From: Neolecta irregularis DAH-3
Taxonomy: Eukaryota; Ascomycota; Neolectomycetes; Neolectales; Neolectaceae
DNA length: 11,344 nucleotides
Assembly: GCA_001929475.1 (NCBI GenBank)
Contig: LXFE01000407.1
Coordinates: 1-11,344, forward strand
Direction of reading: 5' to 3'
Positions 1 through 8,506 of the stretch are shown in pieces; the stretch's first letter is position 1; each line of letters starts with the position of its first letter. The position numbers were made by a program, and so were the translations under genes. The notes under the pieces were generated by a model. That model ran no database searches, was not told the DNA's origin, and worked only from the letters and a program-made list of their open reading frames with translations.

Positions 1-178
1 GGGGGGTGTCGCTTAAATGGGTGTTGAGCTTAATGCATCTTCTTTTCTTTTCTCGGATTTTCTCTAATAATTCGAGTCAGTTAGCAGGATATGATGAGTG
101 AGCCATTCCAAGGATTCAGGGTTTTGTGGCTGGCGGAATTCAATATTGTACCCTGCGTAACGACAATCAGGTCTGCCA
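1..178. other. Upstream region of the 5-oxoprolinase gene
   Basis: No gene is supported here. The stretch opens with six G and carries a C/T-rich tract at about 40-67, a common feature of fungal promoters. An in-frame stop (TAA, 158-160) lies just before the oxoprolinase ATG, with no intervening in-frame ATG, which supports the start chosen for that gene. Two out-of-frame upstream ATGs are present: one at 17 (ends at 67) and one at 91 (ends at 213, overlapping the main start codon). Whether they lie in the mRNA leader is unknown. Confidence 0.5.
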
Positions 179-3100
179 ATGACACCTTCCAAAATCAATA
201 TCGCGATCGATAGGGGTGTTTGTTCAACGTCTATTCTACTCTGAGTTCTGATATGCAAAGGGAACATTTACGGACTGTATCGGAGTCAGTCAAGGAAGAG
301 ATGATATTGTGATCAAGCTTCTTTCAGTCAATCCAGATAACTACGATGACGCTCCGATTGAAGGCATCAGGAAAATTCTAGAAAAGCATACTGGGAAGAG
401 GATTGGACGAGATGAGATGATACAAAGTGAATTGATTGGTATCAGAGAGTTCTATAACCATTGCTTATATACAGAATCCATAAGAATGGGAACAACAGGT
501 AATCTCTTTTGAACGTCGCAATTACCCAATTATAGTGGCTACAAATGCTCTTCTTGAACGCAAAGGTGAACGTTGTGCCTTGTTTATAACAAAAGGATTC
601 AAAGATTTATTGGCAATCGGTTTGTTATCCCAAGTCAAGATTAACTGTTCTAGGGAATCAAAGTCGACCTCGGATATTCGACCTGGCGATCCACAAACCA
701 GATGTCTTGTATTCACAAGTCATTGAAGTAGATGAGCGAGTTACTCTAGAGAATTATTCTGAAGATCCCAACAAGGATGAGTTGGAGATTAATAAATCAG
801 ATCCAGCTATATTCAAGGGCATATCTGGAGAACCTATTCGAGTGCTCAAAGTTCTTGACGAAAGCGCAGTCAAATCCGACCTCAAACGGCTTTACCACGA
901 AGGTTTTCGGAGTATCGCAGTCTGCTTGCTGCACTCTTACACATTCTCAGGTGCCATCTTTAAAATTTTCTTTCATCTTAACATCTTCAGATCACGAGGA
1001 TAAAATTAGAAAGTTGGCTGAAGAAATCGGTTATCGTCACATCTCTCTATCATCAAAACTTATGCCGATGATCAAGATTGTTCCTCGAGGAACTTCCTCA
1101 ACGGCTGATTCATACCTTAGCCCAGTCGTCCGTCAGGTATGACATGATGGTTCGAGTGGTGATAAATCAGTATCTCAGTGGCTTTTCGAATGGTTTCAGA
1201 GGGCGTCTTGGAGGAGAAGCTGCCCGTGAACACAACGGTCCTCGCTGTGAGTTTATGCAAAGTGACGGTGGTCTCGTCGACATCGAACGCTTCTCGGGAT
1301 TAAAAGCAATTCTCAGTGGGCCAGCTGGCGGTGTCGTTGGTTACGCTCGAACATCGTATGACGCAGATACTAAAGTACCAGTCATTGGATTTGACATGGG
1401 TGAATTATCTTATTGCGTAATTCTTACTTCGAGGCGGAACGAGCACAGACGTATCACGATATGCCGGCTCTCTCGAACATGTCTTTGAGACTACCACAGC
1501 TGGAGTTACGATTCAAAGTCCTCAACTCGACATCAACACTGTATGGATTTTGAGTAAACGACTTCTGATCAATCTTTAGGTGGCAGCTGGCGGTGGCAGC
1601 TTACTGCACTGGATGAATGGCCTATTTGTCGTCGGACCCGACAGTGCTGGGGCGCATCCAGGACCAGCATGTTATCGAAAAGGCGGCCAGTTGACAGTAA
1701 CAGACGCAAACCTTTTCCTTGGCCGTTTAGTCCCTGAATTCTTTCCCAAGATTTTTGGTCCGAAAGAAAACGAGCCTTTAGATCTCGAGGCCCCAAAGAA
1801 GCTGTTGCAGGAAATGTGCGACTTGATCAATCAAGAACTTGGAGATAACAAGTTGACTCTTGACGAAACGGCTTATGGATTCATTAAAGTTGCGAACGAA
1901 GCCATGGCACGACCTATCCGGGCTTTGACTGAGGCAAAAGGCTATGATGTCTCGAAGCATCGTCTTGCTACTTTTGGTGGAGCAGGCGGACAGGTATTGG
2001 TCTTGGCTGAAAGGTATGACTAACTCTCTAGCACGCATGTGCGATTGCTCAGTCTCTCGGGATTAGTCAGATTTTAGTACATCGATATTCATCTGTCCTG
2101 TCGGCTTATGGAATGGCTCTCGCCGATGTCGTTCATGAGATCCAAGAGCCATGCGCTGAAACATGGGACAAAAATTCCAAAGAATCTTGGATTACAAGGA
2201 TGGAGGAACTCAAAAAGAAGACTACTGAAAACCTTCGCGATCAAGGATTTTCAGAAAACCAAATCAAACATGAACTTTATCTCAATATGCGGTATCAGGG
2301 AACTGATACGTCTCTCATGATTGTTAAGCCTGAAGGCGGATGGTCGTTTGGTGAAGCGTTCGTAGAGCAACATGAAGAAGAATTTGGATTCACACTGCAC
2401 CGTAACATTATTATCGATGATATTCGTGTTCGAGGGATTGGAATGGCTGCCCGCATCACTGAAGAATCCATCGACAAGCAATTGAAAAGAAACACTTTTG
2501 TAAATGTGGATTCAGCTAAGGCGCACACTGTATCAAAGGTCTATTTTGAAGGAGGTCGATTAGACACACCAGTATATGAATTAGAAGCATTATCTACAAG
2601 AGATGAGGTCGCTGGCCCTGCACTCATCATCGACGATAACTTGACAATAATTATCACTCCGAATGCTAACGCTCGCATTCTTGATACCCATGTTATCATA
2701 AACCTGGGAAAAGACGAAACAGCACCAATCTCCAAATCAAAGTTGGCAAACACTCAGTTAGATCCTGTTATGTTGAGTATATTTTCTCACCGTTTCATGT
2801 CGATTGCAGAACAAATGGGGCGAACTCTACAGAAGACTTCTATCAGCACCAATATCAAGGAAAGATTGGACTACTCATGTGCTTTATTTGATTCAAACGG
2901 GGGTCTTGTTGCAAATGCGCCTCATCTTCCTGTACATCTTGGTTCGATGAGTACATGTATCGTCCGACAATCAGAAATTTGGAAGGGAAAGCTTAGTCCC
3001 GGTGACGTTCTTGTTACAAATCACCCAGATTCTGGAGGAACGCATTTGCCTGATATCACTGTCATTACTCCTGCTTTCAGCGGCAACGAGATAATCTTTT

Positions 3101-4606
3101 ACGTTGCTAGTCGAGCACATCATGCCGACATTGGAGTAAAGTATCTTCACAACTTTTGGCTGATCGTAAGGGTATTCTCCCTGGTTCGATGCCTCCAACT
3201 TCTAAAGAACTCTTTGAGGAAGGTGCCGCAATATATAGCTCGAAACTTGTGAAAAAAGGAAAGTTTGACGAGGAGGGAGTGACCAATCTTTTATTGCATG
3301 AGCCTTCAAAATTACCTGGTTGCAGTGGAACGAGGTGTCTTCGAGATAATATTAGCGATCTAAAAGCTCAAGTGTCAGCAAATAAGAGGGGTATCGATTT
3401 AATCAAAGTATTAGTCGAGGATTATGGCGAGGATGTTGTGCAGGTATCGGATCCTTTTTGTGAGTGCTCAATACCAAGTTTTACATGCGCTCGATTCAGA
3501 AGAATGCTGAGAATGCAGTGCGAAATTTGTTGAAAGATGTCTCAATGCGGTTCAAAGGAGAGAATCTTAGGGCCACAGATTATATGGATGACGGAACTCC
3601 CATTTCTCTCAATATCACTATCAATGGTGACATGGGGGAAGCTGTTTTCGATTTTGAAGGGACAGGTCCAGAGGTCTATGGCAGGTTCTGTGATTCAACT
3701 TCATTTAATATGTCCAGGGAACACGAATGCTCCAGAAGCAATCACATATTCCGCAATTATTTATTGCCTTCGCTCGTTGATTTCCGATGACATTCCCCTT
3801 AACCAGGGATGTCTGTTACCGATACGTGTCTGCATCCCAAAATATTCGTTGCTGTCGCCTTCTTCCGGTGCTGCTGTTGTAGGAGGGAATGTTCTTACAA
3901 GTCAACGGGTGACTGATGTCATTCTCAAAGCCTTTCGTGCATGTGCGGCGAGTCAAGGCGATTGCAATAATCTCACGTTTGGGACCGACTACTTTGGATA
4001 CTACGAGACTATTGCTGGCGGTGCTGGTGCTGGACCAAGTTGGGATGGGCAGAACGGTGTTCATACACATATGGTACATTCTATACAACCTAATCTGATC
4101 GTGATTTAGACAAACACCCGAATCACTGATCCTGAAATCCTCGAACGACGGTATCCAGTTATTCTTCATCAGTTTGCTTTTCGGGAAGGTTCTGGCGGAA
4201 TTGGTCAACATCGTGGAGGCAATGGACTTATTCGCGAGATTGAATTTCGTATACCATGCCAAGTATCTATTCTTTCAGAACGTCGAGTACATCGTCCGTA
4301 TGGAATGAATGGAGGAGGAGATGGCCAGTGTGGATTAAATCTTTGGGTCCGAAAAGGGAGTGACAGTAAATATAAAATCGTCAATCTTGGCGGGAAGAAC
4401 ACGGCCAGAATGACGCATGGCGAGAGAATCATAGTTTGCACTCCAGGTATTTTTCAGTTCCTACCATAGTACCTAATCTCATAGGTGCTGGCGCATGGGG
4501 GTTTTCGTCGACTACATCACAGAAAGAGAAGCAAAAAGACCATACATATGCGTGGTTGGGCAAAGGAAGCGCAATCTCGTATCAGTCTGCTCAAGAGTCT
4601 GCATGA
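179..4606 (+). CDS. OXP1: 5-oxoprolinase (ATP-hydrolysing), 15 coding exons
   Basis: It hydrolyses 5-oxo-L-proline to L-glutamate with ATP in the cytosolic glutathione (gamma-glutamyl) cycle. Coding exons are 179-217, 261-438, 475-498, 536-619, 654-950, 991-1136, 1171-1399, 1434-1540, 1580-1993, 2032-3135, 3171-3443, 3479-3680, 3718-4073, 4110-4446 and 4485-4606; they sum to 3912 nt, exactly 1303 codons plus stop, matching the usual family length of about 1280-1300. The HyuA-type half carries DRGGTFTD (residues 11-18), FDMGGTSTD (330-338), VAAGGGS (369-375), [11 protein letters not shown] (387-397) and FGGAGGQ (500-506), the actin/Hsp70-like ATP-binding signatures. The HyuB-type half begins near residue 749 and has [13 protein letters not shown] (835-847) and [10 protein letters not shown] (866-875). 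All 14 introns are 34-43 nt; the one at 3681-3717 appears to be GC-AG. No frameshift or lost motif was seen. Identification is very secure; single splice sites slightly less so. Confidence 0.97.
439..474 (+). other. 36-nt in-frame, stop-free intron (oxoprolinase intron 2)
   Basis: The donor is GTATCA and the acceptor ACAG. Removing it joins G|AA to give the continuous family segment [10 protein letters not shown]. Because it is a multiple of three with no in-frame stop, retention would add 12 residues ([12 protein letters not shown]) just before the ESIRMGTT motif. It is called an intron because the family has no insertion there that I know of and because size and borders match its neighbours. 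Confidence 0.85.
475..498 (+). other. 24-nt microexon of the oxoprolinase gene
   Basis: It encodes most of the conserved ESIRMGTT segment, which joins to [13 protein letters not shown] in the next exon. It is flanked by introns of 36 nt (439-474) and 37 nt (499-535). The reading frame requires both flanking introns: the second contains a stop in the frame that enters it. Confidence 0.85.
3681..3717 (+). other. 37-nt GC-AG intron of the oxoprolinase gene
   Basis: The frame must change between EGTGPEVYG (upstream) and [11 protein letters not shown] (downstream). The nearby GT (3685) spliced to the only suitable AG (3717) removes 33 nt and leaves the wrong frame. Using GC at 3681 with AG at 3717 gives [10 protein letters not shown], exactly the family pattern, and makes the total CDS a whole number of codons. 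A GC-AG intron is the simplest reading; a sequencing indel is the alternative. Confidence 0.75.
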
Positions 4607-4929
4607 GCAGCGGAGCTGTATGGCGATATTTTAAGTTACAAAACATATTCCTCTTTCTCTATTCAGGTCACCTAGTTCAATCAAGTACATGAAACGCATA
4701 CAAGTACTATATACTTCAAACCCTGATAACCACAATGCAACTAAGCTGCAGGAATTGAATATAAATTCACGTGATTCGAACCAGGTATATAAATGCTCTG
4801 TCCAGCTTTCCCCGTGAAAGGGGAGAAGAGAGTTGAATCAGCCTATCAACCAGAAAAAACACTGTACAGCCTGCCTTGATTCAAACAAACTCCTAGAAAA
4901 GATGTCCCTATGAGGAAAAACTGTGTAAT
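4607..4929. other. Convergent 3' intergenic region
   Basis: It lies between the stop codons of two tail-to-tail genes, so it should hold both 3' untranslated regions and poly(A) signals. The region is A/T-rich. It contains a palindromic CACGTG (about 4769-4774), the core of bHLH-type sites, which may be chance in this 3' position. I see no conserved ORF or RNA gene. Confidence 0.5.
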
Positions 4930-7111
4930 TCAATCAAATAGAAACCCAGTTCCCCGTTTCACAAATTTATCCAACAGTAAATCCAAATCAGCCAAGACAA
5001 AGCGACATACCACTCCCCCGAAAAACTCAGATGCGTGATGCAGAGTAATATCGAGACGAATTTGGGTTTTTATTGGGAGGAGATCGGTTTCCAGATGGAA
5101 AGCAATTTGATCTATCATGTTCAGATTTGAAAGCAAAGAAATATTAATACCGAGTATTTGAGCAGCTTCAAACAAGCGTGATAAAACCGACATGTAAGGA
5201 GCGTTTGGCCCATCGTATTTCCCGAGCAACAAATCTTTTGCCATTGCGGGACTCGAATCAGTTATCCAACTTGAACTTGCGCCAGCTTTAGCAAGGAATT
5301 TGTCTTTCCAGTTTTTTGCACTCTGATAATGAGTATTGAGTGTATTTCGGAAAGAGATTTACCTGACTCATTTTGCGTGCGGGTTGTCCATTACGTGTAT
5401 AGCCGACGCTCCCGGCACCGAGTTTCTTGCCAAGAGTATTTTGAATACTTTCCATCAAACCTTCCAAACTCTTCAACTCGTCCAACAGGCCCTCAGTATC
5501 ATCTTTCCCCACTCTCCCAATTTTATTCAAGCTTTCAATTAATGCCTCGCATCCAAGGATTTTTTCCTCAACGGCTTTGAGTTTAATACTTTTTGCTGTC
5601 CACACGGCACGAGGTACAAACAATCGATAGTTAAGATATCCTCCTGCTGGCTGCAGAGTCTTGTGAAGAGACCTCATTAACCAATACGGCCGAGCAGTGA
5701 ATTCTGCAGGTTGATTCTCAAATACTAAAGAGTGAACCGGAACATCATCGTGTAAGGGATATGGCTCGTAGGGAGAAGTTTGGAAAGGGATGGGTGTTAC
5801 ATTTCGAATTGCACTAGCGCTACGTATTCGAAGAAGACTCGGACGAACACTACGTTCAGCTCCCGCTGAGTTCGACTTTACTAGCGAGGGAGCATTAAGG
5901 ACTGAGTGATCTTGTGGGACTGAGGCATTTCTTGTTCGAGCAAGGAAAAGCGACGAGTGTGAAGGTTGCGGGCGGAGACGGGGAAGTAATCCTGTATTTG
6001 TAACAGGTTGTAAAGGAAATTGGGTCCTCGCTTGAGGAGATGGAGCACCTGGACTTGACGGTGGTCTCTGAGTTGAATGTGATGAAGTGCTGGTTGAGAT
6101 GCTCAAAGGTCGCAGGTTTAACCTACTTCTAGGTGTAATCGCATTATTTTCACCGTCATCCGATTCGAGGACATCGAGTGTACTCGCCCGTTTCACCTGG
6201 CGCAAAGGAAGAACAGAAGCTGTCTTTGGGGAAAGCTGACCATCATTGTACCCATCGGGAGAACTTTGTCCACTGGAAGATTCATCGATTGTATTGAGCC
6301 ACGACATATTGCTTTCGAGGTCTGGTCTTCGATGCTCGTCACGAGAAGGTCCATTGACTAGTAGCGATGACAAATTATTCGAAGCATTCTCTCGTCGAAT
6401 GGGATAATTGTCGTTAGATATAGTTCGCTTATGGAATATTGTTTCGGATCGAGTATTTGGCAAAGATTTGGATTGCAGATTTTTCCAATGGAGTTGCTAC
6501 CATGTAAGATAGGGGCAGTGGAATGACCAATACATCGTCTGAACCCAAAGATATTGGGATGGAACCGAATTCTTCAAGAAACTCTGATTCATCCTCATCT
6601 TCATCCGAATCAGCAGTGGGCGCGGGCGGTAGCTCTTTGTCGATATCAGGATGCAACGTAGTCAAATAGCGCATTCGATCAGTATATGTATGTACCTGAC
6701 AATCCCTGGTCAGTTTCACGTTATATTAATGAAACCGAGACATACGATACTTTGTAACCGGGTCTTATCTGCTTCTTGTTTCGAGTTGGACATCACTTCT
6801 TCGAGTATCGAGCATGCTTCGCTGTACAGCTGGATAGCTGCGTTACGATTAGCTGCTGATCCTGTTACATCCCGTATACCAGCTGCTACATTATGTGAAG
6901 TATCCAGTAGTACTGCAGATTGGGCTTTCTTTATTAAGATCAGCATACCGTGGGACGTCTTTTCATACCTGAAGCGCGAATGTCAACTATGTTTATTAGT
7001 CGTAAATCTCAAGCTGGATTTGTATACCATGGCTCGGTGAGAGCCTTGGTGTTGCAGAAGCTGGGGCCTGGGTAGATTTGGAGGATTTAGATGCGGAAAA
7101 GAAGACATCAT
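4930..7111 (-). CDS. MIT-domain protein, fungal type, 7 coding exons
   Basis: Exons in transcript order are 7028-7111, 6969-6986, 6880-6928, 6746-6837, 6534-6695, 5363-6496 and 4930-5322; they total 1932 nt (643 residues plus stop). Introns are 41, 40, 42, 50, 37 and 40 nt. Residues 29 to about 93 form an MIT (microtubule interacting and transport) helical bundle, with KAQSAVLLDTSHNVAAAIQL and VHTYTDRMRYL; such domains bind ESCRT-III tails in endosomal and membrane-remodelling proteins. An acidic patch follows (about 110-123), then a long Ser/Pro-rich, probably disordered stretch, then a conserved C-terminal block starting RPYWLMRSL (404) with GGYLNYRLFVPRAVW, as in uncharacterised fungal MIT proteins. 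There is no AAA ATPase, so this is not Vps4. The start is the ATG pair at 7111 and 7108; earlier non-coding exons are possible. The 50-nt intron and the 6497-6533 intron are the least certain sites. Exact function is unknown. Confidence 0.85.
6969..6986 (-). other. 18-nt microexon of the MIT-domain gene
   Basis: It encodes LTFALQ, the first turns of the MIT helix, joined in phase 0 to KAQSAVLLD. It is flanked by a 41-nt intron (6987-7027) and a 40-nt intron (6929-6968), both GTAT...AG. Without it, none of the frames I tried joins the ATG exon to the MIT domain without a stop. Confidence 0.75.
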
Positions 7112-8001
7112 ACTGCAGTGGAAGGGGAAATAAAGGCGAACTAAGGGGTTTGTAGGATTTCGATGGTGATGTTATGAATTCGCGGGATCTGGTTTGATGC
7201 GGAAGAGCACGCAAAATGATGTTTTTACGCAGGTGAAATAAAGCAGCAGAGCAGCGATTATTGCTGTCAACGCTTTTAGGCTGGTGGATTAAAGGGCATA
7301 AAGAATGGGATGTCCAAAGGTTAGGTGCCAGATTTTAGGGCGACGTCGATCCACACTCACTCCTCCATCCCTAACCCGTCTTTGCGTTGTTTGGCACTTC
7401 TGTAGTCATAGACAAACAGAGAAAACAAACCTCCAGGTCGTAATATGCATGGGTTTCTTATCGTGGTGGGCTATTTTATTCTACTCCATCTTGATTGTGT
7501 TTATTACCATGGTGATCCTCCTAAAGAGCTCTTCCATAAGTGTCAGATCCATCTGCGTCATATTCTATGAATTTCCACTCATGGCATAGCCCTATGTAGA
7601 ATATTACTTCTGGCCGTTGTTTTCCGTATTCGGCGTTTCTTCTTTGGTACAGCGATACGCATTTGCATGGATACTCTAGCACCACACGTCTGTTTCCTCT
7701 CTATATCCTAGCGCCCAGTTGGCTCAACATGTCCGATAAAACAGGTCTGGAAATGAGTCAAAACGTCGACTCCGTTTCTCGTGCTCCATCCTACAATCTT
7801 TGAATGTCGTTCAGGTCTATGCCGAAACTTTGTTTCTCTACTTTATATTTACCTGTTTGCGATTTATATTGGACTAACAGCAATCCCTCCTTCGATCTAA
7901 CCAACGCCAGTCAAAAATGGAAGCCACGCCTTCATTTCCGAGCTGATAGTGTGTGAGCTCATAGTGTTTGTACCATTCCCGGCCTCCTGTCCTCAAATTT
8001 C
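7112..8001. other. Divergent upstream region shared by the MIT and SUB1 genes
   Basis: About 890 nt separate the two divergent start codons, so both promoters and leaders should lie here. No homology-supported gene is visible. Three tiny plus-strand ORFs stand out: one with a strongly hydrophobic segment starting at ATG 7449, one of 24 codons at 7729-7803 in a good start context, and a 9-codon one at 7917-7946, 55 nt before the SUB1 ATG. The last two could be upstream ORFs in the SUB1 leader. Confidence 0.5.
7917..7946 (+). other. Candidate upstream ORF in the SUB1 leader
   Basis: ATG at 7917 sits in a strong context (A at -3, G at +4) and opens a 9-codon reading frame (MEATPSFPS) ending at a TGA. 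It ends 55 nt before the SUB1 start. If the SUB1 mRNA starts upstream of it, it would be the last initiation site met before the main ORF. No transcript evidence is available. Confidence 0.35.
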
Positions 8002-8422
8002 ATGCCGCCAAGAAAACGCGTATGGCTCCTTTTTGTCCCACAATCGCCTTATCACTCAGGCTAGGGAACAGGAGTCCAACGAGGAGGCCGATATCTTCTC
8101 AGATCAGGAGGCCGCGACCTCGAAACCGAAATTAGGGGAACAGAAGGACAGTGATGGACATTCCTATTGGGAGGTACCTGCTCAAGTATTGACCGCCAAA
8201 CCTTTAACTCTCAAACAGCTGAGCAGGACTCGACGCGTTGGAGTCTCAATATTTAACAAGAAAACTTACGTAAACATTCGAGAGTACTACCAAGACAAGA
8301 AGACAGGAAAGATGATGCCTGGGAAAAAAGGTATCATGTTGACCATTGACCAATGGAAGTCGATTTGCGACCTTAAAGATAATATCGACTCTGCTATCGC
8401 AAACATCCAAGAAAAAGAATAA
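8002..8422 (+). CDS. SUB1: PC4/Sub1 transcriptional coactivator
   Basis: A nuclear single-stranded-DNA-binding coactivator of RNA polymerase II, homologous to yeast Sub1 and human PC4. Exons are 8002-8019, 8060-8173 and 8219-8422, giving 336 nt (111 residues plus stop). Exon 1 is just six codons (MPPRKR), spliced over a 40-nt intron; the second intron (8174-8218, 45 nt) is in-frame and stop-free but must be removed to restore the family segment YWELSRTRRVGVSIF. The PC4 fold spans residues 41 to about 95, with TYVNIREYY (60-68), PGKKGIMLT (78-86) and W90, the usual beta-sheet and DNA-contact region. The N-terminus is short, basic then acidic/Ser-rich. The start is chosen because MPPRKR fits fungal homologues and the upstream frame gives no better ATG. 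It shares an upstream region with the MIT gene and converges on the BRCT gene. Confidence 0.93.
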
Positions 8423-8506
8423 TTGATATATTTTTCATTTAACATTATGTACATATAATGAAACTAGCCAGCAGCTATCCTCGAGCACTATTTATGACTT
8501 GCCAAT
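8423..8506. other. Short convergent 3' region (SUB1 / BRCT gene)
   Basis: Only 84 nt separate the two stop codons, so the 3' untranslated regions must overlap or be very short. The segment is A/T-rich and has AATAAT-like and TACATATAATG runs just after the SUB1 stop that could serve as fungal 3'-end signals. Confidence 0.4.

Noticed and set aside
64-267. Minus-strand ORF of 67 residues over the oxoprolinase start
   Set aside because: It overlaps the first exon and intron of a well-supported gene on the other strand and shows no recognisable features.
4495-4692. Plus-strand ORF of 65 residues at the oxoprolinase 3' end
   Set aside because: It is an off-frame reading of the last exon; the true frame, entered through the 4447-4484 intron, ends at 4606 with a family-like C-terminus.
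4769-4774. CACGTG palindrome as an E-box promoter element
   Set aside because: It lies in a convergent 3' region with no promoter nearby, and a six-base palindrome is expected by chance.
6424-6505. Alternative 73-nt intron in the MIT gene (ATG|GTAGCA to CATAAG)
   Set aside because: It also keeps the frame, but it is far longer than all other introns of the four clear genes; the 37-nt intron 6497-6533 with a GTATTG donor fits better. Not fully excluded.
6996-7214. Minus-strand ORF of 72 residues as the N-terminus of the MIT protein
   Set aside because: It begins at a TTG, and I found no donor in its frame that joins the MIT exon without a stop. The overlapping frame from ATG 7111 splices cleanly.
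7305-7589. 94-residue plus-strand ORF in the divergent intergenic region
   Set aside because: The N-terminal half has no coding character; only the hydrophobic part from 7449 is notable, and that is reported separately with low interest.
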